Assembly: GCA_964537685.1 (NCBI GenBank) | Contig: CAZICM010000075.1 | Span: forward strand, 1-41,049 | Reading direction: 5' to 3' | Length of the DNA stretch: 41,049 bases | Source: CAZICM01 sp964537685 | GTDB taxonomy: Bacteria > Myxococcota_A > Polyangia > Polyangiales > Polyangiaceae | In this document: piece after piece, positions 17,754 to 24,395 of the stretch | Layout: the number at the start of each line of letters is the position of its first letter | Position numbering within the stretch: the stretch's first letter is position 1 | The notes under the pieces: model-generated | Databases searched by the model: none | What the model was told of the DNA's origin: nothing | Seen by the model: the letters and a program-made list of their open reading frames with translations, nothing else | Program-made: the position numbers and the translations under genes

Positions 17754-20657
17754 ATGCCGACGCTGAGCTCTCTTCTCGTTCAGCGCGAGGTCGCCTCGAT
17801 GCGCACCGTCGAGGAGGCCATCGCGCGCCAGGTGCTGCGAGGCGGCGATCTCGCGACCAATGTGCTCGAGCTTGGTGTTGTCGATGAAGCGATGCTCGTC
17901 TACTGCCTCGCCGAAAGCCTGGGTCTCCTGCCCGCGCCGGTCGGTGCCCTAAGGCCGGACGATCCTTCGCTCTTGCGTTTGGTTCCTGCGGAACTCGCCT
18001 TTCGCCACGGCATCTTCCCGCTTTCGCTCGAAGGCTCGGTGCTGCATATCGTGGTCTCCGAGCCCTTGCCTCAAGAGGTCGAAGAAGAGCTGAGCTTCGG
18101 GCTGAATCTTTCGCTCAAACCCTATGCCGCGCCTCTTGTGCGCATCCGGCAAGCCATCGCCGCGTGTTATGGAATTCCGCTCGATCGCCGGATGATGCGG
18201 CTCGTTGCGAAGATGGAAGGCAAGCCCGATCCAAGCCCGACCATCGCGCCTCCGGCCCCCTCGGAAAGCGGCGTGCTTTCGGCGATGCCCATGCTGCCCC
18301 ATGTGAGCATTCCGCCTCCGACCTTTGGAACGGGCCTGCCGCCCACCAGTCACGATTTGTCGTTTGGCGCTGAAGAAGAAGGGCAGGGCGAAGTCAGTTC
18401 CGAGATGCCGCCCATCCCTCCCGTGCCCGCGATACCGCGGCTTCCTTCGATGGAAGGCCGTTCTCTAACGCCCGGTGGCACGCCGGCTGCGATCGAAAGA
18501 ACGCCTGAGCCACCCTTTGCCGATGGGCAGGCCGACCGCGAAACGGCCGAGGAACCCGAGCGCCGGGAACGCATGTCCAAAGGCGGCCTGCTCAATTGGG
18601 TGCGCCGCAAAGCGATTCAGGAAAAGGGGCGCGCCGCACCCGAACTGATCGAATCCAAGGGCTCGAAACTTCGCTTTAAAGGCCCGTTTACAGCGGCAAG
18701 AGCCGAGGAAGAAATGGAGGCGGCTCAGTCACCGGATGCCGTGCTCAATGTCTTCTTCACCTTTGCAAAACAGTATTTTGAGTTCTCGTTTTTGTTTGTC
18801 GTGCAGTCGGAAGTGGCCGAGGGGCGCGATGTGTGGGGGCCTGGAGCGTCGCTTATCGATGCGCATGCGGTGGGCATTCCGCTTTCCCTGCCGAGCACCT
18901 TTTCGCTTGTGAAAAAGCGCCGCGCGCCTTTGGTTACGCCTTTATCGGAGGAAGGCATCGACGCCGACTTCACACGCGATGTGCGGGGCATTTCTCAAGA
19001 TGGAAGCGTCTCGCCCGTTGCCGCGCTTGTTCCCTTGGTTGTGCGGGGAAGAGTCGTGGCCATTCTCTATGGAGACGATGGCCCGCAGCCCGTAGATTTA
19101 TCGGCCATTGGCGATGTAATTGCCATGACCGCGCTTTCGGCATCGGCCCTGGAGCGCCTGATCCTCCGCCGCAAGCTCAATGCGTTTCGCTCGGCGGACG
19201 CTGCGCCCCCCGATTCCCAAGCGCATAAATTCGGAGGGCTTGCCGGGCCTCCATCGGGAACAGGCGCCCGCACCGTGCCCGAAAGCGAACGCCGCTCGGC
19301 CGCGGTGCGCGCTCAAATTCCCATGCCGAAAGCCTCTAAGCGCGGTGCATCCCAGCCTGAAATCGAAGTGGGCTGGGATGTATTGCCGGCCGATCTGGTT
19401 CCGCCCGCGCGCGACACGCTGCCCGCGCTCTCCATGCCCGGTGAAGTGATTTTTGATGAAGGCGATACCTTTGCGGGGCTGGGCGCGGAGCAGGCGTACA
19501 TGCCGAGTGAGCCGGCGCCCAAACCTGCCGCGCCGCCGGGCGTTATCGTCGAACCCCATGGAGCGCCTCCCCTTGCGCGGCGCCGGACGATGACGCCGCC
19601 GATTCCGCGCGAGGAGCCCGATGCCGAGCCTGCGCCTCGCGAAGAAGTGACGGGGCCCGTGCCTGACTTTCTCGAGAACCGCGCCTTTCTCGAGCCTCAG
19701 CCAGCTTCTGCGAACGGGGCGGCGGTGGGCCGCATCAAACTGAATGCCATTCTTGTTCCGGCGTCTTCGCGCAGGCCCGAGATAAGCGAGAAAACAGCAG
19801 CTACGCCTCCCGATGCGGCGGCATTGCTGACGAAGGCGGAAGAGGGAGGCCCTTCGGGCGAGTGGGCCTTGTCCGAGCTTGTGCGCATGGGCGAAGGAGC
19901 GATTGCCGCGCTGATGGCTCAATTTCCTGGGAAACTATCGGCCGATCAGAAACGCGCGCGGGAACAGATGCTGCCTGCATCGAAGTGCAGCGTGCTGCTA
20001 TCGGCGCTGATTGGAATAGGGCGCCCCGCGCTATCGCCGGTATGCGCGCGCAGTTCATCGAGCGACGCCGAGGCGAGATTTTGGGCGGTGCACACGCTTT
20101 CAGAGATACCCTACATAGAGGCGGCCAATGCGATCGTACCTCGGTTATTTGATGATGACGCGGGTGTGAGGCGCATTGCGAGGCGCGCGGCGGGCAAATT
20201 GATAGAATTGGGAAGTATATCGGCGCCCATTGTTCAAGGATTGGGAACGATTACCCGCAACATCGATGAACCTGTACGGAGGCGGGTATTCGCCATTGAA
20301 GCGATAGGAGAGATACAAGCGCGGATATTGATACCGCCGCTGATATCGGCGCTAAGCGATCCGATTGACGACGTGAGCGAAGCGGCGAGGCGGGCATTGA
20401 TAGGGATAACGCGGCAGGATTTTGGAGTGGACGCTGGCTCGTGGACGGAATGGTGGTCGATTTCGGGTCAATGTGATCGAATTGAATGGTTAATTGATGC
20501 ATTTTCCCATGGTTCACCGATACTGAGGCGGGCGGCGGCGGACGATTTATTGGAGCTGACGGGGGAATATGTTGGATTTCATGAGGAGATGAATCCGGAA
20601 GAGCTGGAGCGGGCGGCTGGGGTGTATCGGGCTTGGTGGGAGAAGCAGAAGAAATAG
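17754..20657 (+). CDS. MshEN (GspE-N) / GAF-like / HEAT-repeat multidomain protein
   Basis: Function unknown, 967 aa. The N terminus (about 1-145) resembles the MshEN/GspE N-terminal domain found ahead of type II secretion and type IV pilus ATPases: LLVQREVASMRTVEEAIARQVLRGGDLATNVLELGVVDE, then LGLLP and a LVPAELAFRHGIFPLSLEG segment. MshEN domains often bind cyclic-di-GMP. No ATPase follows. A Pro-rich linker leads to a GAF-like domain (about 320-480, with AVGIPLSLPSTFSLVKKRRAPLV and VAALVPLVVRGRVVAILYGDD), another linker, and HEAT repeats in the last 250 residues (for example ARFWAVHTLSEIPYIEAANAIVPRLFDDDAGVRRIARRAAGKLI). The start is uncertain: ATG 17754 leads directly into the domain, and an upstream open frame overlaps dapE. 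GC is high throughout. Confidence 0.75.
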   Translation: MPTLSSLLVQREVASMRTVEEAIARQVLRGGDLATNVLELGVVDEAMLVYCLAESLGLLPAPVGALRPDDPSLLRLVPAELAFRHGIFPLSLEGSVLHIVVSEPLPQEVEEELSFGLNLSLKPYAAPLVRIRQAIAACYGIPLDRRMMRLVAKMEGKPDPSPTIAPPAPSESGVLSAMPMLPHVSIPPPTFGTGLPPTSHDLSFGAEEEGQGEVSSEMPPIPPVPAIPRLPSMEGRSLTPGGTPAAIERTPEPPFADGQADRETAEEPERRERMSKGGLLNWVRRKAIQEKGRAAPELIESKGSKLRFKGPFTAARAEEEMEAAQSPDAVLNVFFTFAKQYFEFSFLFVVQSEVAEGRDVWGPGASLIDAHAVGIPLSLPSTFSLVKKRRAPLVTPLSEEGIDADFTRDVRGISQDGSVSPVAALVPLVVRGRVVAILYGDDGPQPVDLSAIGDVIAMTALSASALERLILRRKLNAFRSADAAPPDSQAHKFGGLAGPPSGTGARTVPESERRSAAVRAQIPMPKASKRGASQPEIEVGWDVLPADLVPPARDTLPALSMPGEVIFDEGDTFAGLGAEQAYMPSEPAPKPAAPPGVIVEPHGAPPLARRRTMTPPIPREEPDAEPAPREEVTGPVPDFLENRAFLEPQPASANGAAVGRIKLNAILVPASSRRPEISEKTAATPPDAAALLTKAEEGGPSGEWALSELVRMGEGAIAALMAQFPGKLSADQKRAREQMLPASKCSVLLSALIGIGRPALSPVCARSSSSDAEARFWAVHTLSEIPYIEAANAIVPRLFDDDAGVRRIARRAAGKLIELGSISAPIVQGLGTITRNIDEPVRRRVFAIEAIGEIQARILIPPLISALSDPIDDVSEAARRALIGITRQDFGVDAGSWTEWWSISGQCDRIEWLIDAFSHGSPILRRAAADDLLELTGEYVGFHEEMNPEELERAAGVYRAWWEKQKK

Positions 20658-20665
20658 GGAACAAA

Positions 20666-20970
20666 GGCGGCGAATGAGTCTGCGGCGGGCGCGAATGGGT
20701 CTGCGGCGGGCGCGAATGAGTCTNNNNNNNNNNNNNNNNNNNNNNNNNNNNNNNNNNNNNNNNNNNNNNNNNNNNNNNNNNNNNNNNNNNNNNNNNNNNN
20801 NNNNNNNNNNNNNNNNNNNNNNNGCGGGCGCGAATGAGTCTGCGGCGGGCGCGAATGGGTCTGCGGCGGGCGCGAATGGGTCTGCGGCGGGCGCGAATGA
20901 GTCTGCGGCGGGCGCGAATGGGTCTGCGGCGAAGGCGAATGAGTCTGCGGCGGGCGCGAATGAGTCTGCG
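20666..20970. repeat. 21-bp tandem repeat array (minisatellite) interrupted by an assembly gap
   Basis: The unit is GCGGCGGGC followed by GCGAATGRGTCT, where R is A or G. About two and a half units precede the N run and about seven follow it; the sixth after the gap carries GCGAAGGCG in place of GCGGGCGCG. R alternates irregularly. Because 21 is divisible by 3, five of the six frames stay open through the array, so long open frames here are not evidence of coding. One frame reads ANESAAG / ANGSAAG repeats and is in phase with the preceding gene, four codons after its stop. The true copy number is unknown. The 388 nt between genes (20658-21045) holds only this array and about 70 nt of leader with a TTGACA at 21012. 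Confidence 0.95.
20724..20823. other. Assembly gap of 100 N
   Basis: Exactly 100 N inside the 21-bp repeat. The round number is the usual placeholder for a gap of unknown size, and the repeat explains why assembly failed here. Confidence 0.98.
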
Positions 20971-21045
20971 ATCGACACAATGCTGGATGTTCAGCACCTC
21001 ATTATTTCACTTGACAGCTCCACGATCGCATGATGAGAAGAACCT

Positions 21046-21453
21046 ATGTCCGCCGCAAGATCCCAGCCTCCGCCCTCGGTTGACGTTGAAGAGTTGCTTG
21101 GCCGGGCTGGCCAGCTCGAAGCGCAGGAATTAGAACGCTTTGTAAAAGGTGTGCTCACTTTGCGCGCCAAGCGTATTGCTCCATGTTTGCCTGATGAAGA
21201 AGCGAGTCTGCTTTCCAATATTCAAAAGCGTGTCGAGCCAAAAGTTCAGCGGCGCTTTGAAGAGCTGAACGAAAAGCGTAAAGCCGATGCCCTTTCCGCC
21301 GACGAATTGGAAGAATTGCGGTGCTTGACGGATGAGTTTGAGCAGGTGGATGCCGAGCGGGCGGAGTCTCTAAGCAAATTAGCCTGGCTTCGCAATATTT
21401 CCCTGAGCGCTTTGATGGTGGAGTTGGGCTTGCGTCCACCCCATTATGCCTAG
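21046..21453 (+). CDS. Small helical protein paired with an HNH-family gene
   Basis: No named function. The 135-aa product is almost all helix with charged heptads: VDVEELLGRAGQLEAQELERFVKGVLTLRAKRIAP, then a middle PKVQRRFEELNEKRKADALSADELEELRCLTDEFEQVDAERAESL coil, and a final LRNISLSALMVELGLRPP. From memory, proteins with this pattern (LRAKRIAP, then a TPEE-like LxxLTDxxE segment) occur mainly in cyanobacteria and other bacteria directly upstream of an HNH endonuclease gene, which is the arrangement here. The stop overlaps the next start by 8 nt, indicating translational coupling. The partnership may be toxin-antitoxin-like, but that is not established. Confidence 0.75.
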   Translation: MSAARSQPPPSVDVEELLGRAGQLEAQELERFVKGVLTLRAKRIAPCLPDEEASLLSNIQKRVEPKVQRRFEELNEKRKADALSADELEELRCLTDEFEQVDAERAESLSKLAWLRNISLSALMVELGLRPPHYA

Positions 21454-21793
21454 GGAATACATTGGCCCTGAAGATAGGCAGTACATATCTGAAAGGGCCG
21501 GTGGGCGATGCGAATACTGCAAAAGTCCCGCGGAATTTGCCACGCAGGCTTTTTCTATCGAGTACGCCAAGACCGAGGCGGCGGATCCTGTGGATGGGAC
21601 AATGGTTAGCCTTTACAATCCTCGTACTCAGGTGTGGCTGGAACATTTTCGATGGCATGCGGGCTTCACGCTCGTGGCCGGTGTAACGCCGCCGGGGCGG
21701 GCCACGGTGGAAGCCTTGCACCTGAATCGGCCTGGCATCGTGAATATGCGGCGGGTGCTGTTTATGGCGGGGTGTCATCCGCCATCTGGGTGA
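21446..21793 (+). CDS. HNH-endonuclease-family protein lacking the HNH core
   Basis: The 115-aa product begins and ends like the HNH proteins paired with the gene upstream: IGPEDRQYISERAGGRCEYCKSP at the N terminus with the first CxxC, and DPVDGTMVSLYNPRTQVWLEHFRW plus TPPGRATVEALHLNRPGIVNMRRVL at the C terminus. Between them, FSIE runs straight into YAKTEA. Intact relatives (from memory) carry about 30-35 residues here, with the His after SIE, the GG, NLALxCxxCN and HKY elements that form the metal site and active centre. The reading frame is kept. The protein is therefore probably inactive as a nuclease: a degenerate gene, or one retained for another role such as regulation or immunity. Confidence 0.8.
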   Translation: MPREYIGPEDRQYISERAGGRCEYCKSPAEFATQAFSIEYAKTEAADPVDGTMVSLYNPRTQVWLEHFRWHAGFTLVAGVTPPGRATVEALHLNRPGIVNMRRVLFMAGCHPPSG

Positions 21794-22130
21794 ATTAACC
21801 CAGCAATAATGTTATTGCCCGACGTTGCATCATGCTTTCTCAACATGGTGCGGCAGTTGCCTGTCGTGTTAATGCGGCTACATATGGGCGAAGCATGTGG
21901 TGGGAGTGGTGGAAAGATTGCAAACGCCGATCCGCCCCACCAACCCCATCCCATCCCCGAGCAACCCCCATGCCATCCACTCGTCCCCCGATTCGCCCCA
22001 CCTTTTTAAAGGTCGCTTCTACCTGAGCAATATTTTTATCTAACCCTTCAATAAAATGATCGAACTTCTTACAACCCCTCAAGAATTGGCATACCCTCCC
22101 AGGCTCCACCCAACCTACCCGAGCGATCCT
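21794..22130. other. Intergenic region with a C-rich/G-rich strand-asymmetric block
   Basis: No convincing gene. The plus strand from 21935 to 21969 has five runs of 3-5 C spaced by 2-6 nt, so the minus strand meets the usual G-quadruplex pattern. The last 100 nt are AT-richer (around 22020-22055) and may hold the promoter of the sigma54 activator gene. An open minus-strand frame across this region is judged spurious. Confidence 0.5.
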
Positions 22131-23951
22131 ATGCCTTATCTCATTATTCGTGAACCAGGATGTGTTGCCTATTCCATTTCCCTCTCGGCCACGCTTCGCG
22201 CCGGCCGCCACGAACAGAATGACCTTGTGCTGAGCGACCCCAGAGTCTCGCGTCATCACATCGAAATAACACAACGCGACGAAGCTTTTTTCGTGCGGGA
22301 TTTGGGCTCAACCCACGGCATGCTCGTCAATGGCCAAAAACGCGACAGTCATCCCATAGGCGACGGCGATCGCATTCAAATCGGAAGTGCTCTCCTTACC
22401 TTTCGAGCAGCCACAGATCCCTCGCTCTCCATGCAAGCCGAGCCCACCGCGCCCACACTAAAGCAGCCCCCCGAGCCCTCCGATCGCCGCCTTCGCCTCT
22501 TTTATGACATCAGCCAATGCATCGGCACCGTGCGCGAGGGCGACGAAATCATCACAAGACTGGCGGGCGCGCTGATCGACATCCTCGGCTGCGAACGCGC
22601 CATGATCGGCCTGGGTCAGCATACCCGCGACGGCCTTCGCAAATTCACGCATGGCAAAAACGCCGACGACATCATCATCAGCCGCTCCATCCTGGATGCG
22701 GTTCTTGGCCGCGCGGAACGGGTTGTTTTCTTGGAAACGCCTTCCAAAAAAGCGCCTCCAACGATGGTCCGGGAACAGATTCGCGCGGCCATTTGCCTTC
22801 CCTTAATCGCGGGCACCCGCACCTTTGGCTTTTTGTATGTGGACGATAGGCGGGATGCTCACCGCCTTGCCCGGGAAGATGTCGATTTTCTAAACGCGGT
22901 GGCTCAATTGATTTCGGGCGTGCTTGACAGTGCCGAACGCTTGCAAAAAGCCGATATCCGCTCTGAAGCGCTCAGTGCGGCGGCCTCCCGCTATCCCCTG
23001 ATCGGCGAAAGCCCTCCCATGAAACGGCTCTTTCATGAGATTCAAAAGTGCGGGGCTGCCACGGGCGTTCACGTTCTGATTCACGGCGAAAGCGGCACGG
23101 GCAAAGAACTGGTTGCGCATGCGCTTCACACCGCCTCGCCCCGGGCTTCGCTGCCCCTCGTGCCCGTCAATTGCGCGGCCATTCCCGAAACGATGATTGA
23201 AAGTGAGCTCTTTGGCTATGTAAAGGGCGCGTTTACCGGCGCGGTGAACGACAAAAAAGGCAAATTTGTCCTCGCCGATCGGAGCACGCTCTTTTTGGAT
23301 GAGATTGGCGATTTAAGCCTTTCGGCGCAGGCCAAGGTGCTTCGGGCCATTCAAGAGGGAGAGATTCAGCCTTTGGGATCGGAGCGGCTGATTCGGGTAA
23401 ACGTTCGGATAATCGGCGCGACCCACAAGGATTTACGCAAAGAGATCGCGGCCAAGCGATTCCGGGAAGATCTTTATTATCGGCTGAGCACGGTAGAGCT
23501 TCAGGTGCCGCCCTTAAGGGAGCGAGAAGGCGACGTGATCTTATTGGCACAGCGTTTGATAGCATCGGTAGGCAGGAGCGTTGGGAAGCGCCTGGAGGGG
23601 ATTACGCCTCGGGCGTTATCGGCATTGGGGGCATATCGATGGCCGGGGAATGTGCGCGAGCTTATCAACGAACTGGAGCGAGCGGCGATATTCACGGACA
23701 CGGGGCAGATCGACGTGTTCGATCTCAGCGCGCGGGTGAAGGCAGGAGAGGCGAAGGAGGAGGTGCATCGGTCCATGACCTTGCTTGATCGTTATGGGGC
23801 ATGGGAGCACAGCGAGAAGCGATTGATTGAAGAAGCCTTGGAGCAAGCTGGGGGGAATGTGTCGGAAGCGGCACGGCTGCTTGGAATGACGTGGATCATG
23901 ATGAAGCGCAGGATGGAGAAGTTTGGGCTGGTGGAAAAGGCTGGGACTTAG
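22131..23951 (+). CDS. Sigma54-dependent activator with FHA and GAF sensor domains
   Basis: Enhancer-binding protein that remodels sigma54 RNA polymerase. From ATG 22131 (606 aa): FHA domain about 1-95 (LRAGRHEQNDLVLSDPRVSRHH, then GSTHGMLVNG) which binds phosphothreonine; GAF domain about 120-265; AAA+ domain about 285-525 with Walker A GESGTGK (319-325), GAFTGA loop (366-371) for sigma54 contact, Walker B LFLDEIGD and FREDLYYRLS; and a C-terminal Fis-type helix-turn-helix (NVSEAARLLGMTWIMMKRRM). An in-frame ATG at 22056 adds 25 Pro-rich residues; I prefer 22131 because MPYLIIREP opens the FHA fold. FHA activators of this type are typical of myxobacteria and are usually fed by Ser/Thr kinases, which fits the kinases in this window. 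Confidence 0.93.
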   Translation: MPYLIIREPGCVAYSISLSATLRAGRHEQNDLVLSDPRVSRHHIEITQRDEAFFVRDLGSTHGMLVNGQKRDSHPIGDGDRIQIGSALLTFRAATDPSLSMQAEPTAPTLKQPPEPSDRRLRLFYDISQCIGTVREGDEIITRLAGALIDILGCERAMIGLGQHTRDGLRKFTHGKNADDIIISRSILDAVLGRAERVVFLETPSKKAPPTMVREQIRAAICLPLIAGTRTFGFLYVDDRRDAHRLAREDVDFLNAVAQLISGVLDSAERLQKADIRSEALSAAASRYPLIGESPPMKRLFHEIQKCGAATGVHVLIHGESGTGKELVAHALHTASPRASLPLVPVNCAAIPETMIESELFGYVKGAFTGAVNDKKGKFVLADRSTLFLDEIGDLSLSAQAKVLRAIQEGEIQPLGSERLIRVNVRIIGATHKDLRKEIAAKRFREDLYYRLSTVELQVPPLREREGDVILLAQRLIASVGRSVGKRLEGITPRALSALGAYRWPGNVRELINELERAAIFTDTGQIDVFDLSARVKAGEAKEEVHRSMTLLDRYGAWEHSEKRLIEEALEQAGGNVSEAARLLGMTWIMMKRRMEKFGLVEKAGT

Positions 23952-23977
23952 TTCTGCGCGAGTGTGGAGATGTGAAA

Positions 23978-24274
23978 ATGAAAAAGGTGAAGGATTGTTT
24001 GCATGTTCGTTGGTTGGTGATGCCTGTGTTGGTGGTGGCCTGTGGGTTTGCGGCTGGATGCACGGCGGATACATGTCCCACGGTGGAGGTGCAGCATGGG
24101 GAGAATGATACTGATCCGGAGTTGTTGAAGGATTGTGAGGGGGAAGAGGAGGATGGGCCCGCTGGTACGGAGGATGCGCCAAAGGTGGAGGAGCCCGGAG
24201 CTGAGCCAACGTGTGAGTGTTTTTGCGACCATGGCTTCCCAGGCTGGCTGTGCCCTACCTGTAACATTATGTAA
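23978..24274 (+). CDS. Small acidic Cys-rich lipoprotein
   Basis: Unrecognised 98-aa product. The N terminus is basic then hydrophobic (WLVMPVLVVACGFAAGC) and ends in a lipobox F-A-A-G-C, so the mature protein should be lipid-anchored. The middle is strongly acidic (ENDTDPELLKDCEGEEEDG) and the end is Cys-rich, CECFCDHGFPGWLCPTC, with paired Cys that could form disulfides or bind metal. The ATG at 23978 has GGAGA 7 nt upstream, which decides the start. It lies 26 nt after the sigma54 activator and may be co-transcribed with it. Confidence 0.65.
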   Translation: MKKVKDCLHVRWLVMPVLVVACGFAAGCTADTCPTVEVQHGENDTDPELLKDCEGEEEDGPAGTEDAPKVEEPGAEPTCECFCDHGFPGWLCPTCNIM

Positions 24275-24395
24275 TGAGTATTGTATATGAACTGAGGCCT
24301 GATAATCCTATGGATCAGTCATTATTGCATGCTTAGAATCTAGGATCAAAAATCAACAGTATTCTATGGTGAGCATATTGCCAAGTTCAAAGCGG

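Noticed and set aside
20251..20997. Long open frames on both strands across the 21-bp repeat and N gap
   Set aside because: The repeat unit is a multiple of 3 and nearly stop-free in all frames, so open length is uninformative; the N run is counted as open.
21840..22274. Minus-strand 144-codon frame upstream of the sigma54 activator
   Set aside because: It overlaps the FHA start and the G-rich block. One stretch (KFDHFIEGLDKNIAQVEATFKKVG) looks helical, but the rest is low-complexity and no start signal is visible.
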